A DNA stretch of 64,000 nucleotides, taken from the NCBI GenBank assembly GCA_039519185.1, contig CM076846.1, forward strand, positions 126,236,182 to 126,300,181, given 5' to 3'. The notes below the pieces were generated by a model that saw nothing but the letters and a program-made list of their open reading frames with translations, did no database searches and was not told where the DNA came from. The first letter of the stretch is position 1. Each line of letters opens with the position of its first letter. Of the stretch, positions 12,076 through 24,260 are shown in pieces. The DNA comes from Astragalus membranaceus (lineage: Eukaryota; Streptophyta; Magnoliopsida; Fabales; Fabaceae). Made by a program: the position numbers and the translations under genes.

Positions 12076-12762
12076 TGTAAAGCAGGAAACTCAAAGGCCC
12101 TGACACTCTCCAACAATGAAGATAACAAAGACTACTGAAACTGAAACTGAAAACACAGAAAAAAGAACCTTCTGTAACTGATAAAACTCAAATACAGAGG
12201 AGACCTTAAACCAACAGAACTAGTTTACAATAATGCTCTTTAGCTCTTTTTTATTTTGCTCTTTAGCTCTTTTTGCTCTTTTGCTCTTTTTGCTCTTTTG
12301 TTCTTTCTATTGTAAACTAAACAGACTAAATAAAAGGTAACTAAGAAGATGAGACTGATAAAATAATCTGATAAGTAAAAAACCACTGCAATAACTGAGA
12401 CAGGTCTAAATGATAGTTGTAGATGATGAAGATTAACAAATCAACCTTAGAATCACCATAAATACTTTCATCAACATCAGCTGAACTACTTCTTTCATAA
12501 ATATCTTCATATAATAAACACTAGACAATATCAATATCCATAAGATAAACTTAAGAGATATTTAGAGCTATCCCATAAAAACTAGACAGCACAACAAAAC
12601 AGTACACACCCGAGAGAGCCCAAAAAATAAAGAGAAACACTAGCAACCCAATGGGTAAAGACTAGACCAAAAACCTTTATGGTACCAAACCCTAGCAGAG
12701 GTTTCAACACTTTCTGTTACTCTTTTATCTCCTCTTGCATACATGTACTATCAATGTGGTGC

Positions 12763-12829
12763 CCTTAGGACATCTTATATTCTATTATTCGTCTCATGTT
12801 GAGCATTCTTTTTTTTGGGACAAACTGAA
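12763..12829. other. Shared block between two transposon target sites
   Basis: Sequence returns to the duplicated segment right after the LINE and matches 55096-55164. Bases 12823-12830 (AACTGAAA) are the unoccupied target of the OTU-type MULE found in the right copy. A T-run at 12809-12816 probably marks the 3' tail of an older LINE. Confidence 0.7.
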
Positions 12830-12959
12830 ATTGTTTCATTGCAACTTGAGCTAAGCCCAAAACCAAATACATCCAAGACTCTAAGCTTGTATTGTCGACG
12901 CAACTACTCAACCTCGATAGATCTTGACATCTCTTTTCTTTTCTTTTCAAGTAAATCTA

Positions 12960-13317
12960 AATCCTTTTTTTTGGTACAAGTAGAGAAAAAGGAACAAAAG
13001 AAAAGGAAACAAAAGAAGACTATCTAGAAAAAGAAACTCCACTAGCATCAGCTAGAAGAAAATTATGGAGCCCAAAAGGAGGATCCGCGACCAAGTTGGG
13101 CAGTTCTTGATAGCCAACGCCAACTTTGGCCAAGAAATCAGCACAAGAATTTCCTTCCCTCAAGGTGTGGGCTAGGCGAACCCTCCAATCTCTAGATAAG
13201 AGATCCATAATATTGCGGAGAACAGGTGCATAATGATACCATTCATTAATTGGTTCAGCAATTAGCTTAAGGGCTAACATAGAGTCAGAGTAGCACACCA
13301 TATCCTTGAAACCATAG
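12960..13317 (-). pseudogene. LINE RNase H fragment, 3' part (split by LTR element)
   Basis: This minus-strand frame reads CYSDSMLALKLIAEP, then LRNIMDLLSRDWRVRLAHT and REGNSCADFLAKVG, which is the C-terminal half of a plant LINE RNase H domain. It is the continuation of 18102-18545: the Ty3-type element at 13318-18096 separates them, with CATAG duplicated on both sides. The uninterrupted homologue in the right copy is 58190-58969. It is a 5'-truncated LINE and not a host RNase H gene. Confidence 0.8.
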
Positions 13318-13644
13318 TGTTCTGGAGTGGGCCGATGTCCCAATCCTCGAAGAAGGCCCAGCCCAATCCGATGGTCACGGACTGTTCCGGGTCCAACTTT
13401 GGCTAGATAATGGGCCTAGGAGCCCAATTGCAAGCTGGCCCAATTGCGACACTATATAAACCTCTATGCGCTCCGAATAAAGAAGTTTTCTCCACTCCTC
13501 TCATATGCTCCGTTTCGATTATGGACTGACTTGGGCGTCGGAGTTCTTGCAGGTGGCGGCCCCCCCGCGCTTCACATCGGATCTCAGCCATTAGCATCAC
13601 CATCGTGAGGTACGATTTACTCTCAGTGAGTTCCGTTCGGAACA
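13318..13644 (+). repeat. 5' LTR (327 bp)
   Basis: The TATA-type promoter element TATATAAA (13453-13460) is followed by an AATAAA signal (13476-13481). It differs from the 3' LTR at about six bases, roughly 2 % by eye, plus a C-run length difference. That suggests an insertion within about the last million years under usual plant rates, an inference. Confidence 0.93.
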
Positions 13645-13662
13645 TTGGCGACCATAGTGGGA
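13645..13662 (+). promoter_or_regulatory. Primer binding site
   Basis: TTGGCGACCATAGTGGGA starts right after the 5' LTR. The TGG is complementary to a tRNA 3' CCA end. The same site, with one change, is used by the element at 38159-41303. Confidence 0.75.
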
Positions 13663-16180
13663 GCTCTCTTGGCTCTCTCTCTTTCCTTCACGGTGGTAAT
13701 ATTCAAGAAATCGGTTTCAGCGCATCTGGATCTGACGAATCATTTTCTGGTTGAGATTCAAAAGACTATAGTTCTGGATCTGGGAGATCTTGGCTTCAGA
13801 CACTATTTGCCTTCAGGAGATTCATCTGCTTTGTTTCAACCTAACGCCAACAAATAATTCGCGTTCAACTTCCTCACGCGCCGTCAGAAGACCAACCGAT
13901 TTTCTCAAGAGTCGGCAACCCATTTTCTGGTTTGGCAACACTGTACACCATCGCTGCTCAAGTCACTAGTTGTATTCGGTTTCCACCATTTGGAACCGAC
14001 CTGCTGCTTCAGCGGATTCCCTGTTGTTCTCCTTGGGCCATCTGTGAATAAACACGACTCATGCTACTTAGGAAAACTAAAAACTACCATCAGTGTGAAT
14101 ACAACGAGTTCGAAGTCGTCGACGGCAACTCGGGGACCGAGAACAACACACAAAGAGTACGACCACCAAATCGGTTCGTGCGTAGAATTCAACATCGAGG
14201 CGTTGAGATTAAAGGGCTGAACAATTGCAAGATCTCGGCGTTTCTGCCGAGCTGAGTGATGAACAACAACCTTCGAAGTTGGAATCAATAATAAAAATCA
14301 GCTCCCGCTCCTTCAAAGACCGAAGCTTCCATTGCAAGGAGGAGCCGACCTCGCCTCATCTTTCTCCGAACTAAGCAACGCCGAACGGAGCCTTCGTCAA
14401 TTATGCCCAATGCGAGTTCAATTCTTAATCGCAAGGGATTGTTTTGAGACGAGGTTCCGTGGGTCAAATGTCTAGTAACATCTGAGCATAATTATTGGAT
14501 TCAAGATTGGGGTTGGTTGATATAGAGTCTGAGTACTTCAGCCTTGACTTACCGATTTAAGAGAGCCGATCTGTTTGATGTTGTGGTCTCCGATTTGAGT
14601 TCCTAATGCGAAGTGCAGCAACTCACATGGGGAATTAAGGTCAAACTATCTATTAACCCTTCTAACCTTTATCTTTCATATCTACATGCTGACAGGGGAT
14701 GGACTTGACCCCCTAAAATTATTTGATAAGAGTAGCTACAGTTCAAAGAAATTATGACCCACATTCAACGCAATTTAAATATATTATCAAAGAATTAGTA
14801 CGTTTGGAGTTTGGCAAAGCAGCAAAAATCCTATTGATTGGGTCGCTAATTTAGTTTCTTTTGGTGAGTTTGTGAGCCAAGGTACCGACATCGAGTTCTG
14901 GTTCAATTCGTCACACCAACGACGTCATGGAGGTTTCAGACATAGAGGCGATGTGCTAACCAAGTTGTTGATCGACATCAAATCCTATTCCAGCCTTGGG
15001 ACGTCATTCTATATCCAGGTTCAATTTTCCATTTGATAACACCAGGGTAGTAGACATTTAATTAATCATTCGCTGAGATTTTACTTGACCGAATTGATTG
15101 CAAATTCTTATTGCATGGCACACCACTACACTAATGCATGATAAACGGTTGCTTAGTGTGCTCGTAGACGGGCATGATAGAAATTGTCGACAAATGTTAT
15201 TTATCTCTTATCACGTGGTCGAAGCAAGAATTCCTTAATACAGTTTCGTTTTCTCACCACTAAACAATGTTTATGCTGCTCATCCCCATGTGACGTGTAT
15301 AAATGGTTGGCAAGCTAGGCTTACACTTTCTTTGATCATGAGCTAGAAGAACTTTACACATGTCATAAATCACTCTTAGCAAATCATTCGTCAAAGTTAG
15401 ATGCATACATCATCCTGAGGTCGTTAGATGGATTTTGGTAGAAATGTTGATTTAATAATCACTTTTGATAATCATGGTTATTACATTTGCTTTTACATCC
15501 TCTTTGCCCAAGCCTAAAGGATAAGCATGCACATTCACCGTATGACATTGCAATCACTAGAATCATGCTTAGGTCCTCATAGTTTTGAACGGCCGATATG
15601 ATGCACCGAGATTTGCTCTATTTCTTTATCGCATCCTGTTATCTATATTTGATAAAACGAGTTCGGTACACTTGCGTTATTATTGCTTTCTCGGCTAACT
15701 TGACATTGGTCACTCTAATAAAAGTGTGTTTCTTTGGAGTTGTTGTCTGGTCTTTTATGACAGGAATTAACGAAGAGTGGGGGCTACTAGAGAGCCTGGA
15801 CACGACGTTACATATGTACGAAACTACCACTCCGAACTGCTGTCGTACCCGACAATCCTAGACACACTAGCCACATGGCCTAAATCAATGTCTTGTACAT
15901 CTATACGGCAAGAAGGTCGACTCTAGCAAAAGAGTGCAATCTAACCATAAGCACTGTGGATACTACTTTATGAATGTGTTATATATTGACATGCCTACTT
16001 GAAGTTGTAAGAGAAGTCTCTTCCGATGAAGATGATGGGAACCGAGATGCTATATTATATTAGATCGGCACAACGCACCTGCGCACAGGGTCCCGCACCT
16101 TAGTAGATACAGAGTGTTTGAAACACTTGTATTTTCCATTTTATTTCAGATTTATATCTCACCTGCAAATATATTATAGC
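13663..16180 (+). other. Non-coding interior of LTR element
   Basis: About 2.5 kb has no sustained reading frame and no recognisable gag, protease, RT or integrase motif on either strand. It is either a large retrotransposon derivative or a fully decayed coding region. Confidence 0.6.
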
Positions 16181-16184
16181 CACA

Positions 16185-16698
16185 AGATAAACCCAGGGCG
16201 ATCCATGCACAAAGAGCGGGCTGCGATTGAGCCCCGCACGAGCCTATGGGGCGAGGTGAGCCTGAGTCGCGGCTCAGCAGACCACCTAGGGTGATCCACC
16301 CAGAAAGAGCGGGCTACGATTGAGCGTATCAGCCTATGGGGCGAGGTGAGCCTGAGCCGCGACTCAGCAGACCACCCAGGGCGATCCACCCACAAAGAGC
16401 GGGCTGCGATTGAGCCCCGCACGAGCCTATGGAGCGAGGTGATCCTGAGTCGCGGCTCAGCAAACCACCCAGGGCGATCCACCCAGAAATAGCGGGCTAC
16501 GATTGAGTGCATGAGCCTATGAGGCGAGGTGAGCCTGAGCCGCGACTCAGCAAACCACCCAGGGCGATCCATGCACAAAGAGCGGGCTGCGATTGAGCCC
16601 CGCATGAGCCTATGGGGCGAGGTGAGGCTGAGCCGCATCTCAGCAGACCACCCAGGGCGATCCAAGCACAAAGAGCGGGCTACGATTAAGCCCCGCAT
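16185..16698 (+). repeat. Tandem repeat array, alternating ~94/87-bp units
   Basis: About five and a half units are anchored on ACCACCCAGGGCGATCCA and AGAGCGGGCT. Units alternate between a form with CCCCGCACGAGCC and a shorter form with a GAGCGTATC or GAGTGCATG variant, so the higher-order period is about 181 bp. Long frames through the array are periodic and not genes. Confidence 0.85.
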
Positions 16699-16868
16699 GA
16701 GAAAGAACCAGCGTCAATACGCGTATATCGCATCAAAAGGTCTCATTGAACGGGCGTACGCCGAAGTCGCCTCAGTGCAGGCGATCAAAGAGAGGCAGCT
16801 CGCCCCACCAAAAGAAAGGTAATAACTCTCAGGCCTGAACCCTTTCCTGCTCAACAGGGTTAACATAC

Positions 16869-17144
16869 GTGAACGAACGAATTCACAAACGAAGCGACCA
16901 ACCGAGTCGCACCCCCTTTGGGCGAGTTCGATTCAGACCGAGATCCGATAAACTGCCCAGGGACGAACGCATTCGCAAACTAAACGACCAACCGAGTCGC
17001 ACCCCCTTTGGGCGAGTTCAATTCGGACCGAGATCCGATAAACTGCCCAGGGACGAACGTATTCGCAAACGAAGCGACCAACCTAGTCGCACCCCCTTGG
17101 AGCGAGTTCAATTCGGACCGAGATTCGATAGACTACTCGCATAA
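16869..17144 (+). repeat. Tandem repeat array, 90-bp units, about 3 copies
   Basis: Three units carry CGACCAACCGAGTCGCACC and GACCGAGATCCGATA. The 90-bp period is a multiple of three, so the array stays open in one frame, but no start, domain or conservation suggests a gene. Confidence 0.85.
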
Positions 17145-17753
17145 CGAACACAGAAATTCAAAGTAAGATACCTAAGAGCAAACCCAAGTAAAAAGCATAC
17201 CAAAATAAAAGGGTACGATTAGAGAAATACCAATGTATCTTACAAACGAAAAGGGTGACATCGAAGGTCGCCCCAAAATAACGCATACAAGCCCTCGCAG
17301 AGGTAGTCGTACAAACCCTCGCGGGGGCGATCGAGGTCATCCTGGACCGAAGATCCAGTGATACCACCCAGGGCGGCCCTTCCAAGAAGATAGGGCCACG
17401 GTTGAGCCCGTGCAAGCCTCTGGGGCGAGGTCATCCTGGACCTGAAATCTTGTGAGACCACCCATGCTTCCCCTTCGAGCGAGTTCAACCTGAACCAAGA
17501 TCATGTGGACTGTTCGTAGCGGACAAACAAAAATGATAAGACCGCAAAATGGTCGCACTCAAAATCACACTCGAACATTTAAGATAAGGACCTAGAAAAG
17601 GTCGGGCAACGCCAAAACACGCGCGCACAGAACAAGAGTCCGCCCTCGAATAGGGTGGGCGACTAACTAACACGGTCGAGCCGCGAGATATCCTAGACCG
17701 GGGGGCATCAAGCCTGAACCCGTCCTCCAGACGACTTCGGCTTGGGGGGCAAC

Positions 17754-18096
17754 TGTTCTGGAGTGGGCAGATGTCCCAATCCTCGAAGAAGGCCCAGCCC
17801 AATCCGATGGTCACTGACTGTTCCGGATCCAACTTTGGCTAGATAATGGGCCTAGGAGCCCAATTGCAAGCTGGCCCAATTGCGACACTATATAAACCAC
17901 TATGCGCTCCAAATAAAGAAGTTTTCTCCACTCCTCTCATATGCTCCGTTTCGATTATGGACTGACTTGGGCGTCGGAGTTCTTGCAGGTGGCGCCCCCC
18001 CCCCCCCCCCCCCCCCCCGCGCTTCACATCGGATCTCAGCCATCAGCATCACCATCGTGAGGTACGATTTACTCTCAGTGAGTTCCGTTCGGAACA
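17754..18096 (+). repeat. 3' LTR with poly-C expansion (343 bp)
   Basis: It pairs with 13318-13644. The main difference is a run of 22 C residues at 17997-18018 where the 5' LTR has seven. It is preceded by the polypurine tract at about 17740-17753. Confidence 0.92.
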
Positions 18097-18101
18097 CATA
18101 G

Positions 18102-18545
18102 TCCTAGCCCAATCTTAAACCATGATAAATTGCTAGTAACTCAGCATGGAGAATATTAGAGAAACCGATGTTACCCACATAACCATGAATCCAAGCACCA
18201 GTAGAATTTCTAAACTGACCCCCAAAGCCGGATATGCCAGGGTTCCCACGGCTACTCCCATCAACATTCAGAATTATTTCCCCTCCTCTATTAGCATTCC
18301 AAGTGACAACAGAGGGAGATGAGGGAGTTGTAGACTTAGAGAAGCAAGAGGAGAGCAGATTAGCATAGTTCATGGCATTCATAATAAGAGAATGAAGAGT
18401 GAAAGATTCATTTGTAAAGCACAACTTGTTTCTTGTTCTCCATAACCACCAAATAGCAGAAATAAATATAAAGATATTCTCACCATCAATGCTTCTTCTC
18501 ACCCAATCATGAAGATTGATTTCTTGAAAAAACATAGAATCAATA
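18102..18545 (-). pseudogene. LINE RNase H fragment, 5' part
   Basis: The minus strand reads MFFQEINLHDW, RRSIDGENIFIFISAIWWLW, RNKLCFTNESF and LNVDGSSRGNPGISGFGGQF, covering the end of the zinc-binding region and the start of RNase H (the DGSSRGNPG motif holds the first catalytic Asp). It continues into 13317-12960 across the LTR element. Upstream it continues into 24610-24538 across the CACTA element. Conservation with 58530-58969 is high. Confidence 0.8.
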
Positions 18546-18889
18546 CACTACAAAAAATATTGGGATTAGCGACGGACTTGTTGTCCCTCGCAAAAACTGA
18601 GATTAATGACGGCATTAGCAAGGGAATAGGGCTGTCATATTTTTGAGAATTAGTGACGAAATTTTAGACATTAGCGACGGAAATTCCCTCGCTAATGGCT
18701 TGGGCGGGAAAATTAGCGAGGGAATTTCAGTCACTCGCTAATTCCCTCGCTAATTTTTGACAGTTTTCAGATGATGGGACTCAGTGCAGGGGTTGGTAAA
18801 TGTGCAGCAATTAGCGACGGACAGTTCTGTCGCTAATTCCCTCGCAATTTTTTTTACTTTTTTTTCTTAAATCCGTTTACACCCTCACT

Positions 18890-19108
18890 CTTCTCTCTCA
18901 CTCACAACACCCTCACTCTTCTTCTCTCCTCTTCACCCTTCCTCTTCCCTTCCTCTTCCTCTACTCTCCACCACCACACAACCACCACCACCACCATCAC
19001 CACCACCTCCTCTCACACTCTTCTTCTCTCTTCACTCTTCCACCACTACCACCACCACATACCTCCTACCACCCTCACTCACTCTCTCTTTCTCTCTTAC
19101 TCTTCACC
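18890..19108. repeat. CT/CCA low-complexity tract inside CACTA
   Basis: Short CACCA, CTCTT and CCACCA words are repeated. The nested retroelement chose a CACCA target inside this tract. The tract resumes at 23946. Confidence 0.7.
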
Positions 19109-19112
19109 ACCA

Positions 19113-20247
19113 TGATAAACTCTAATTTAGTTCATATTTAGAGATATGTTTTGAGCTATTTTTAGAGCAATTATTTTGATCCAAATAAATAAATGACCTA
19201 TTTTCCTCTATATTTTGCAGCAAGGCAACCTGTGCCTTACTCTATGTAAACAATATTAAAAGGAAGGAACAATAAAAGGGGGGAGGAGCGCATGATATAG
19301 GTAGCCGCACAAAGAGTTAATTTTGATAATTAAAAGAATTCAAAGGAAACAGTGGCCACGGAAGACAATTGAATTCAAAGAACGGCAACAGTAGCGCCGG
19401 CAAATAGAGGATAGAGTTTTGGGTACCCATTCTTGACACCGTGAGAGAGCTCTGGAGCAGAAAAAGGAGACGAAATTTGCAGGATCAGAAATTTCTCTAT
19501 TCCGGGTTATTTTTATCTCTGTAATTTATGACTCCTAATTTTATTTTATTGTTCTCAAACACTATGGGTAGCTAAATTCTCTTCTAGGGTCTTAGGTGGA
19601 TCTTACATGTTTAGAGACCTTTTTATGTTCTAATTTCTGGTTTGAATTTCTGGTTTTTATTTCAATTAATATTATCCTATTGTTTTTATCACATAATTAG
19701 GATTGACAACCCTTTGCATGTTCATAATCAATTAGTTGATCAGCGACCGTACTGCAATTAGTTGGTGGACCTATAGGATAATTGAGACTAAGATTAATGC
19801 ATGACCAAACGTTAATTTAGTCTTCCAATCATTCAACCTTTTTGTTCTTTATGCTTTTCTTGGATTTAAATTCTTGCATGACCAAACAAGGGTTAATTTA
19901 GGAAAAAGAATATTAATCGCGAATGACCAAACGGATTAATAGTTTTAGTAAAGGGATTGGTAATTGAATAAAACAAGGAATTCGGGTAGAATTAGACATA
20001 GAGGAATCGAAACTTGCAAGTGAAACCGTGACCCTAGACCTCTCCCCATTTATTAAATCTAGTATTTTAATTATTGTTACTTATTTCTTTTTTATTTGTT
20101 CCATTACAATTCAAATATTGGTTCGTCTAAATAATAAATAATCTCGATTAGTTTGGTACTTGCTAATTAATCTCTGTGGACACGATAATCGTTTATACTA
20201 CTTCTGCGGTAGAGTACACTTGCTCTAAGTGTGTTTTTAACGCAACA
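19113..20247 (+). repeat. 5' LTR (1135 bp)
   Basis: It pairs with 22997-23945. It keeps a segment around 19280-19590 that is deleted in the 3' LTR, while the 3' LTR keeps a segment near 23106-23215 missing here, so the two LTRs lost different pieces. Confidence 0.92.
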
Positions 20248-20442
20248 AGTTTTTGGCGCCGTTGCCGGGGATTAATTTAGCAATATTAAACGAAAAAATT
20301 TTTTTATTGCTTTAGACTTTTTTTATGCACTAGTTTTAATTTTTTTATTTATCTTATTGAAAAAAAATACAAAAAAAGAGCTACTAATACTTTCCCAAGA
20401 GACCGCTGCAGTTCACTTTTTTTGCAGATAAAAGTTTAAATC

Positions 20443-21432
20443 ATGGTTAAGACAATTGGAGATTATAATAGAGAGGCAGAGGCACAAAGAAATTTAGAGA
20501 AGTCATATTGGTATATGTCTCAATGTCAGATGCAAATTTCTCCTTCTCCTTATGAACCTTATTCAGACTATTGGGATGACTATGAGCCACCTCCTTATTT
20601 CTCCCACTGGGATAATTATGAGTCACTACAAGTGCAAAGGCAAGAGGAGGAAAAGTCGGATGTCAATGAGGTCTTGGCCAAATTTATGCAGCAGACAAAT
20701 GAAAAATTTGAAAGCTTGAAGGGAGCCATGAACAACAAATTTGAAAGCTTGGAGGGTTAAATCTCAACTCTCATTGCTTTGTTATCTCAAGAGGCCCAAG
20801 AAACTCCTTCACAAACTAAGTCTACCCAAAATGAAGAAGCTGAGCATTACAAAGAAAGTATTCCTTCGAGAGATGAATGTGTCTCTACGGAATATAATCT
20901 GGAGGAAGAAGCTCTCAAGAAAGATGAGAAGACTACTACTAAAGGGAGTCAAATCAAAATAGTAGCTCCTACTGAAGGGAGCATTTATGAGGACAGTGAG
21001 AAAGATCTCATGGTTCTGGATTTGGAGAAAGAGGAGAAAGCGCCCATTTTTAGGCAAATTGTTTTAACCCTTGGTGATGCTGTGATTGAGGTTCACCGGG
21101 GAAAGGTAAATTTAAGGAGTGGTAAAGAAGATGATGTTATTAAAGCTTTAAGTTACAATGAAATTTTCTCTTCTTTAACTTCTCCTTATTTTGATGATGT
21201 GGTTGAAACTAACATATTTAGTGAATTAAAGATGCAGGACCTTTTGGAAAAAAGTCTTATTTTGCAGGATCCTAGCATAATGGTGGATGGAGATAAAATA
21301 AAAATTTCACCATCCTTTGAAGTTCATCCACCACGTGGAAAAAGGAAGAACAATGTCAACCACATTGTTAGAAAACGAAGAAGGTGCACAGCGTTAGATG
21401 TAAAATTTGCTCTTGGAGAGCCCCCTGATTGA
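20443..21432 (+). pseudogene. Gag-like protein with one in-frame stop
   Basis: One frame of about 330 codons starts at an ATG 195 bases after the LTR. It is broken by a single TAA at 20758-20760; the rest (from 20761) is open in the same frame to 21432. The N-terminal part is Tyr/Pro/Gln-rich with coiled-coil-like stretches (NEKFESLKGAMNNKFESL). The C-terminal part is acidic then basic (KRKNNVNHIVRKRRR). No zinc knuckle or protease motif is visible. Position after the PBS is the main reason to call it gag-derived. The stop could be a simple loss or a recoding site; loss is more likely. Confidence 0.6.
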
Positions 21433-22996
21433 GCACCAACTATCGTCAGGCTCATGACGTTAAACAAGCGCTTCGCAGGAGGCAACCTGTGTTTTATTTT
21501 CAGTTATTTTTACTTTTAATTTGTTTCATTTTGTTTTTAGGAATAAGCTCAGACTGCAAGCTCTCTCAGGGAAGTCACTCTTACTCTCTCTCATTTATTT
21601 ATTTTTGCTCATATTTGAATATTTTGCATTGAGGACCATGCTTCATGCTAGTGTGGAGGAGGATATTATATATTGTCATTTGATCTCTATTAATGCACAT
21701 ACCCACTACATGTGTTGATAGCATTTTTTATGTGTTGAAAAAAAAATAGAGATTTTGCCTTTAGGGGATCCCATAATTAATTTACTTGACAGACTTGTGC
21801 TTAATTGTAACTGTGAGGATGTCCTTAGGAAGCTGATAATTAGCATTTGTCCATCTTGAGTACTTTTTGTGAACTAGCTTCTAAATGTGAGCTTTGAGCT
21901 TTCATAAGGGGATTGATACTAAATCATAAATTTTTACCCATTTTCTTTCTATGAGTGTGTTTCCCAATTTGCTACATTCTAGAATTTGTCTTTTGACCAT
22001 TTCAAGGCGAAAATTGATTTGCATCATGTAAAAAGATTTGGGGAATTTAGGTATTTTTCTGGCCTCAGAGTTTGTTGAATTTATCCATTAGTTGCCCCAT
22101 TTGAGCCTATTTGTTATATTTTTTCTTTGGTACCCAGATATAATTTTTTCTTTTTGTTTGTGGTAACCATTTGGAATTAAATGTGGAGCAACTATTGAAA
22201 ATTACAATTTCGTCCTATATGTTAGTTGTCTATCTTGTCAGGACTGGAAAAAAAAAATAAGTGTGACTTATGTACTTACATTTTTCTCCTAAGAAAAGAA
22301 AAAAAATTGAAAAAAATAATAAGCAAGAAGGAGGAAAAGGCAAATCAAAAAGTGTCTACTCAAAAAATGCACATCAAAAGAATGAAAGAGCCAAAGGGCA
22401 AATCCAAAAAAAAAAGAGAGTCTACTCAAGAGCAAAAAGCAAATCAAAAGGAGTCGACTCAATAGAAAAAATTGAAGAATGGAAGTGACATTAATGTGGA
22501 GTTTGGACAAAAATTGTAAAATAGATAGGAGCTCCATATTTGGTTTCAAATATTACTATTTGTTTCTTGTTTTTTTAGCCCTTTGATTATCCCTTCCTTC
22601 TTATTTCCTACCCTGCATGAATTCACCCTGACCCCGTTACAACCCATGAAACCCCATCTTTTGCATGCATGTGAACTATTTAGTGGAGATTTGGTCAAAT
22701 TACAAGCTTATGGTGGTAATGTGCATTTTGTGGAAACTTGAGTGTATATTTCCCTAGTCCCTAAACACTTAGAGAGATTGTGTGCGAGTGTCCTTGTTCA
22801 CAGAAATGTATTCCTCAGGGACGTGAGCCTCTAATTGGGCAACCTTTTGACACCTCATATGTGTTATATTGTCTACTGTCTGTCATTGTTGCTGTTAATT
22901 TTGGGAGCCTCATTTGGCTGTCTCTATTATTTATTTGAAAATTTTGTTCAGCTGGAAATTTGCTTGAGGACAAACAAAAGTTAAGTGTGGGGGAGT
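21433..22996 (+). other. Post-gag non-coding region of LTR element
   Basis: About 1.5 kb has no sustained frame. It holds an A-rich stretch at 22290-22470 (Lys-rich frames, low complexity) and the polypurine tract directly before 22997. No pol remnants were recognised. Confidence 0.7.
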
Positions 22997-23945
22997 TGAT
23001 AGACTCTAATTTAGTTCATATTTAGAGATATGTTTTGAGCTATTTTTAGAGCAATTATTTTGATCCAAATAAATAAATGACTTATTTTCCTCTATATTTT
23101 GCAGCAAGGCTAGAAAAAGATAAAAAGAAGCATAAGCCCAATTTAGTTAGACACTCACACAAGGTGAAAGAGCCCAACCCAATTTAAGATGGAAGCCTGC
23201 TTCTTGGTCAGGAAACAACTTGTGTCTTACCCTATGTAAACAATATTAAAAGGAAGGAACAATAAGATGGAAGCCTGCTTCTAGGGTCTTAGGTGGATCT
23301 TACATGTTTAGAGACATTTTTATGTTCTAATTTCTGGTTTGAATTCCTGGTTTTTATTTCAATTAATATTATCCTATTGTTTTTATCACATAATTAGGAT
23401 TGACAACCCTTTGCATGTTCATAATCAATTAGTTGATCAGCGACCGTACTGCAATTAGTTGGTGGACCTATAGGATAATTGAGACTAAGATTAATGCATG
23501 ACCAAACGTTAATTTAGTCTTCCAATCATTCAACCTTTTTGTTCTTTATGCTTTTCTTGGATTTAAATTCTTGCATGGCCAAACAAGGGTTAATTTAGGA
23601 AAAAGAATATTAATCGCGAATAACCAAACGGATTAATAGTTTTAGTAAAAGGGATTGGTAATTGAATAAAACAAGGAATTCGGGTAGAATTAGACATAGA
23701 GGAATCGAAACTTGCAAGTGAAACTGTGACCCTAGACCTCTCCCCATTTATTAAATCTAGTATTTTAATTATTGTTACTTATTTCTTTTTTATTTGTTCC
23801 ATTACAATTCAAATATTGGTTCGTCTAAATAATAAATAATCTCGATTAGTTTGGTACTTGCTAATTAATCTCTGTGGACACAATAATCTTTTATACTACT
23901 TCTGCGGTAGAGTACAGTTGCTCTAAGTGTGTTTTTAACGCAACA
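22997..23945 (+). repeat. 3' LTR (949 bp)
   Basis: It pairs with 19113-20247. A direct repeat AAGATGGAAGCCTGCTTCT occurs at about 23189 and 23265, beside the point where the LTR skips a segment present in the 5' LTR; this suggests a deletion or duplication event at that site. Confidence 0.92.
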
Positions 23946-24023
23946 CACCACCACCCCACCACCACCACTCTCACTCTTCTATCTCTCTCTCTCTCTCTCT
24001 CCCTCCCTCCCTTACTCTTCTCC

Positions 24024-24078
<55 letters not shown>

Positions 24079-24184
24079 GTACTCTTCTCCTTCTCTCTCT
24101 ACCATCCACACACACATCACCACCATGCCACCTTCACCACCACCACCACCACCCCACTACCACCATGCCACCTTCACCACCGTG

Positions 24185-24258
<74 letters not shown>

Positions 24259-24260
24259 TA
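23946..24260. repeat. CT and TAA microsatellites inside CACTA
   Basis: A (CT)n-rich run spans about 23978-24090, followed by ACC-rich sequence and a (TAA)n run at 24184-24258. Frames encoding poly-Asn or Ser/Leu runs come from these repeats and are not genes. The right copy has the same order with different repeat numbers (59560-59890). Confidence 0.9.

Larger units (their letters stand above)
6402..12762 (-). mobile_element. Full-length L1-type LINE with 12-bp target duplication
   Basis: A 6.36-kb non-LTR retrotransposon lies on the minus strand. CCTTGGGACATC (6390-6401) and CCTTAGGACATC (12763-12774) flank it as a 12-bp target duplication with one mismatch, and the right copy shows the empty site at 55096-55107. 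The 3' end is a short A-run (T-run on plus, 6404-6411). The element has a 5' UTR with a GCTCTTTTT-type short repeat (12236-12305), ORF1 (10804-12075) and ORF2 (6679-10807), with a 4-base ATGA overlap between the ORFs. ORF2 carries one frameshift and one stop, so this copy is recent but inactive as read. Confidence 0.95.
13318..18096 (+). mobile_element. Ty3-type LTR retrotransposon without coding capacity (LARD-like)
   Basis: Two LTRs (13318-13644 and 17754-18096), both starting TGTTCTGG and ending GGAACA, bound a 4.1-kb interior. The target duplication is CATAG (13313-13317 and 18097-18101); the right copy has the empty site near 58525-58531. A primer-binding-type sequence TTGGCGACCATAGTGGGA follows the 5' LTR, and a polypurine tract CTTGGGGGGCAA precedes the 3' LTR. 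No gag or pol reading frame survives. The interior holds two tandem repeat arrays near its 3' end. The PBS and PPT style fit the Tat/Ogre group of Ty3 elements. Confidence 0.92.
19113..23945 (+). mobile_element. Gag-only Ty3-type LTR retrotransposon (TR-GAG-like), nested in CACTA
   Basis: LTRs at 19113-20247 and 22997-23945 begin TGATA and end CGCAACA. The target duplication is CACCA (19108-19112 and 23946-23950). The PBS TGGCGCCGTTGCCGGGG (20254-20270) is typical of Athila/Tat-type plant Ty3 elements. A gag-like frame (20443-21432) is followed directly by the block ACGTTAAACAAGCGCTTC, commonly found after pol in this group, so protease-RT-integrase is absent. The PPT AAGTGTGGGGGAG precedes the 3' LTR. 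It needs proteins from a relative to move. Confidence 0.93.

Noticed and set aside
16174..16698. 174-codon minus-strand frame with WxxxxRLRLTSPHRL-type repeats
   Set aside because: It is a translation of a tandem DNA repeat in a non-coding LTR-element interior, with no start context, domain or conservation.
12960..18545. Host RNase H-like gene split by an LTR element
   Set aside because: It continues upstream into LINE zinc-binding sequence beyond the CACTA element, so it is a LINE fragment.
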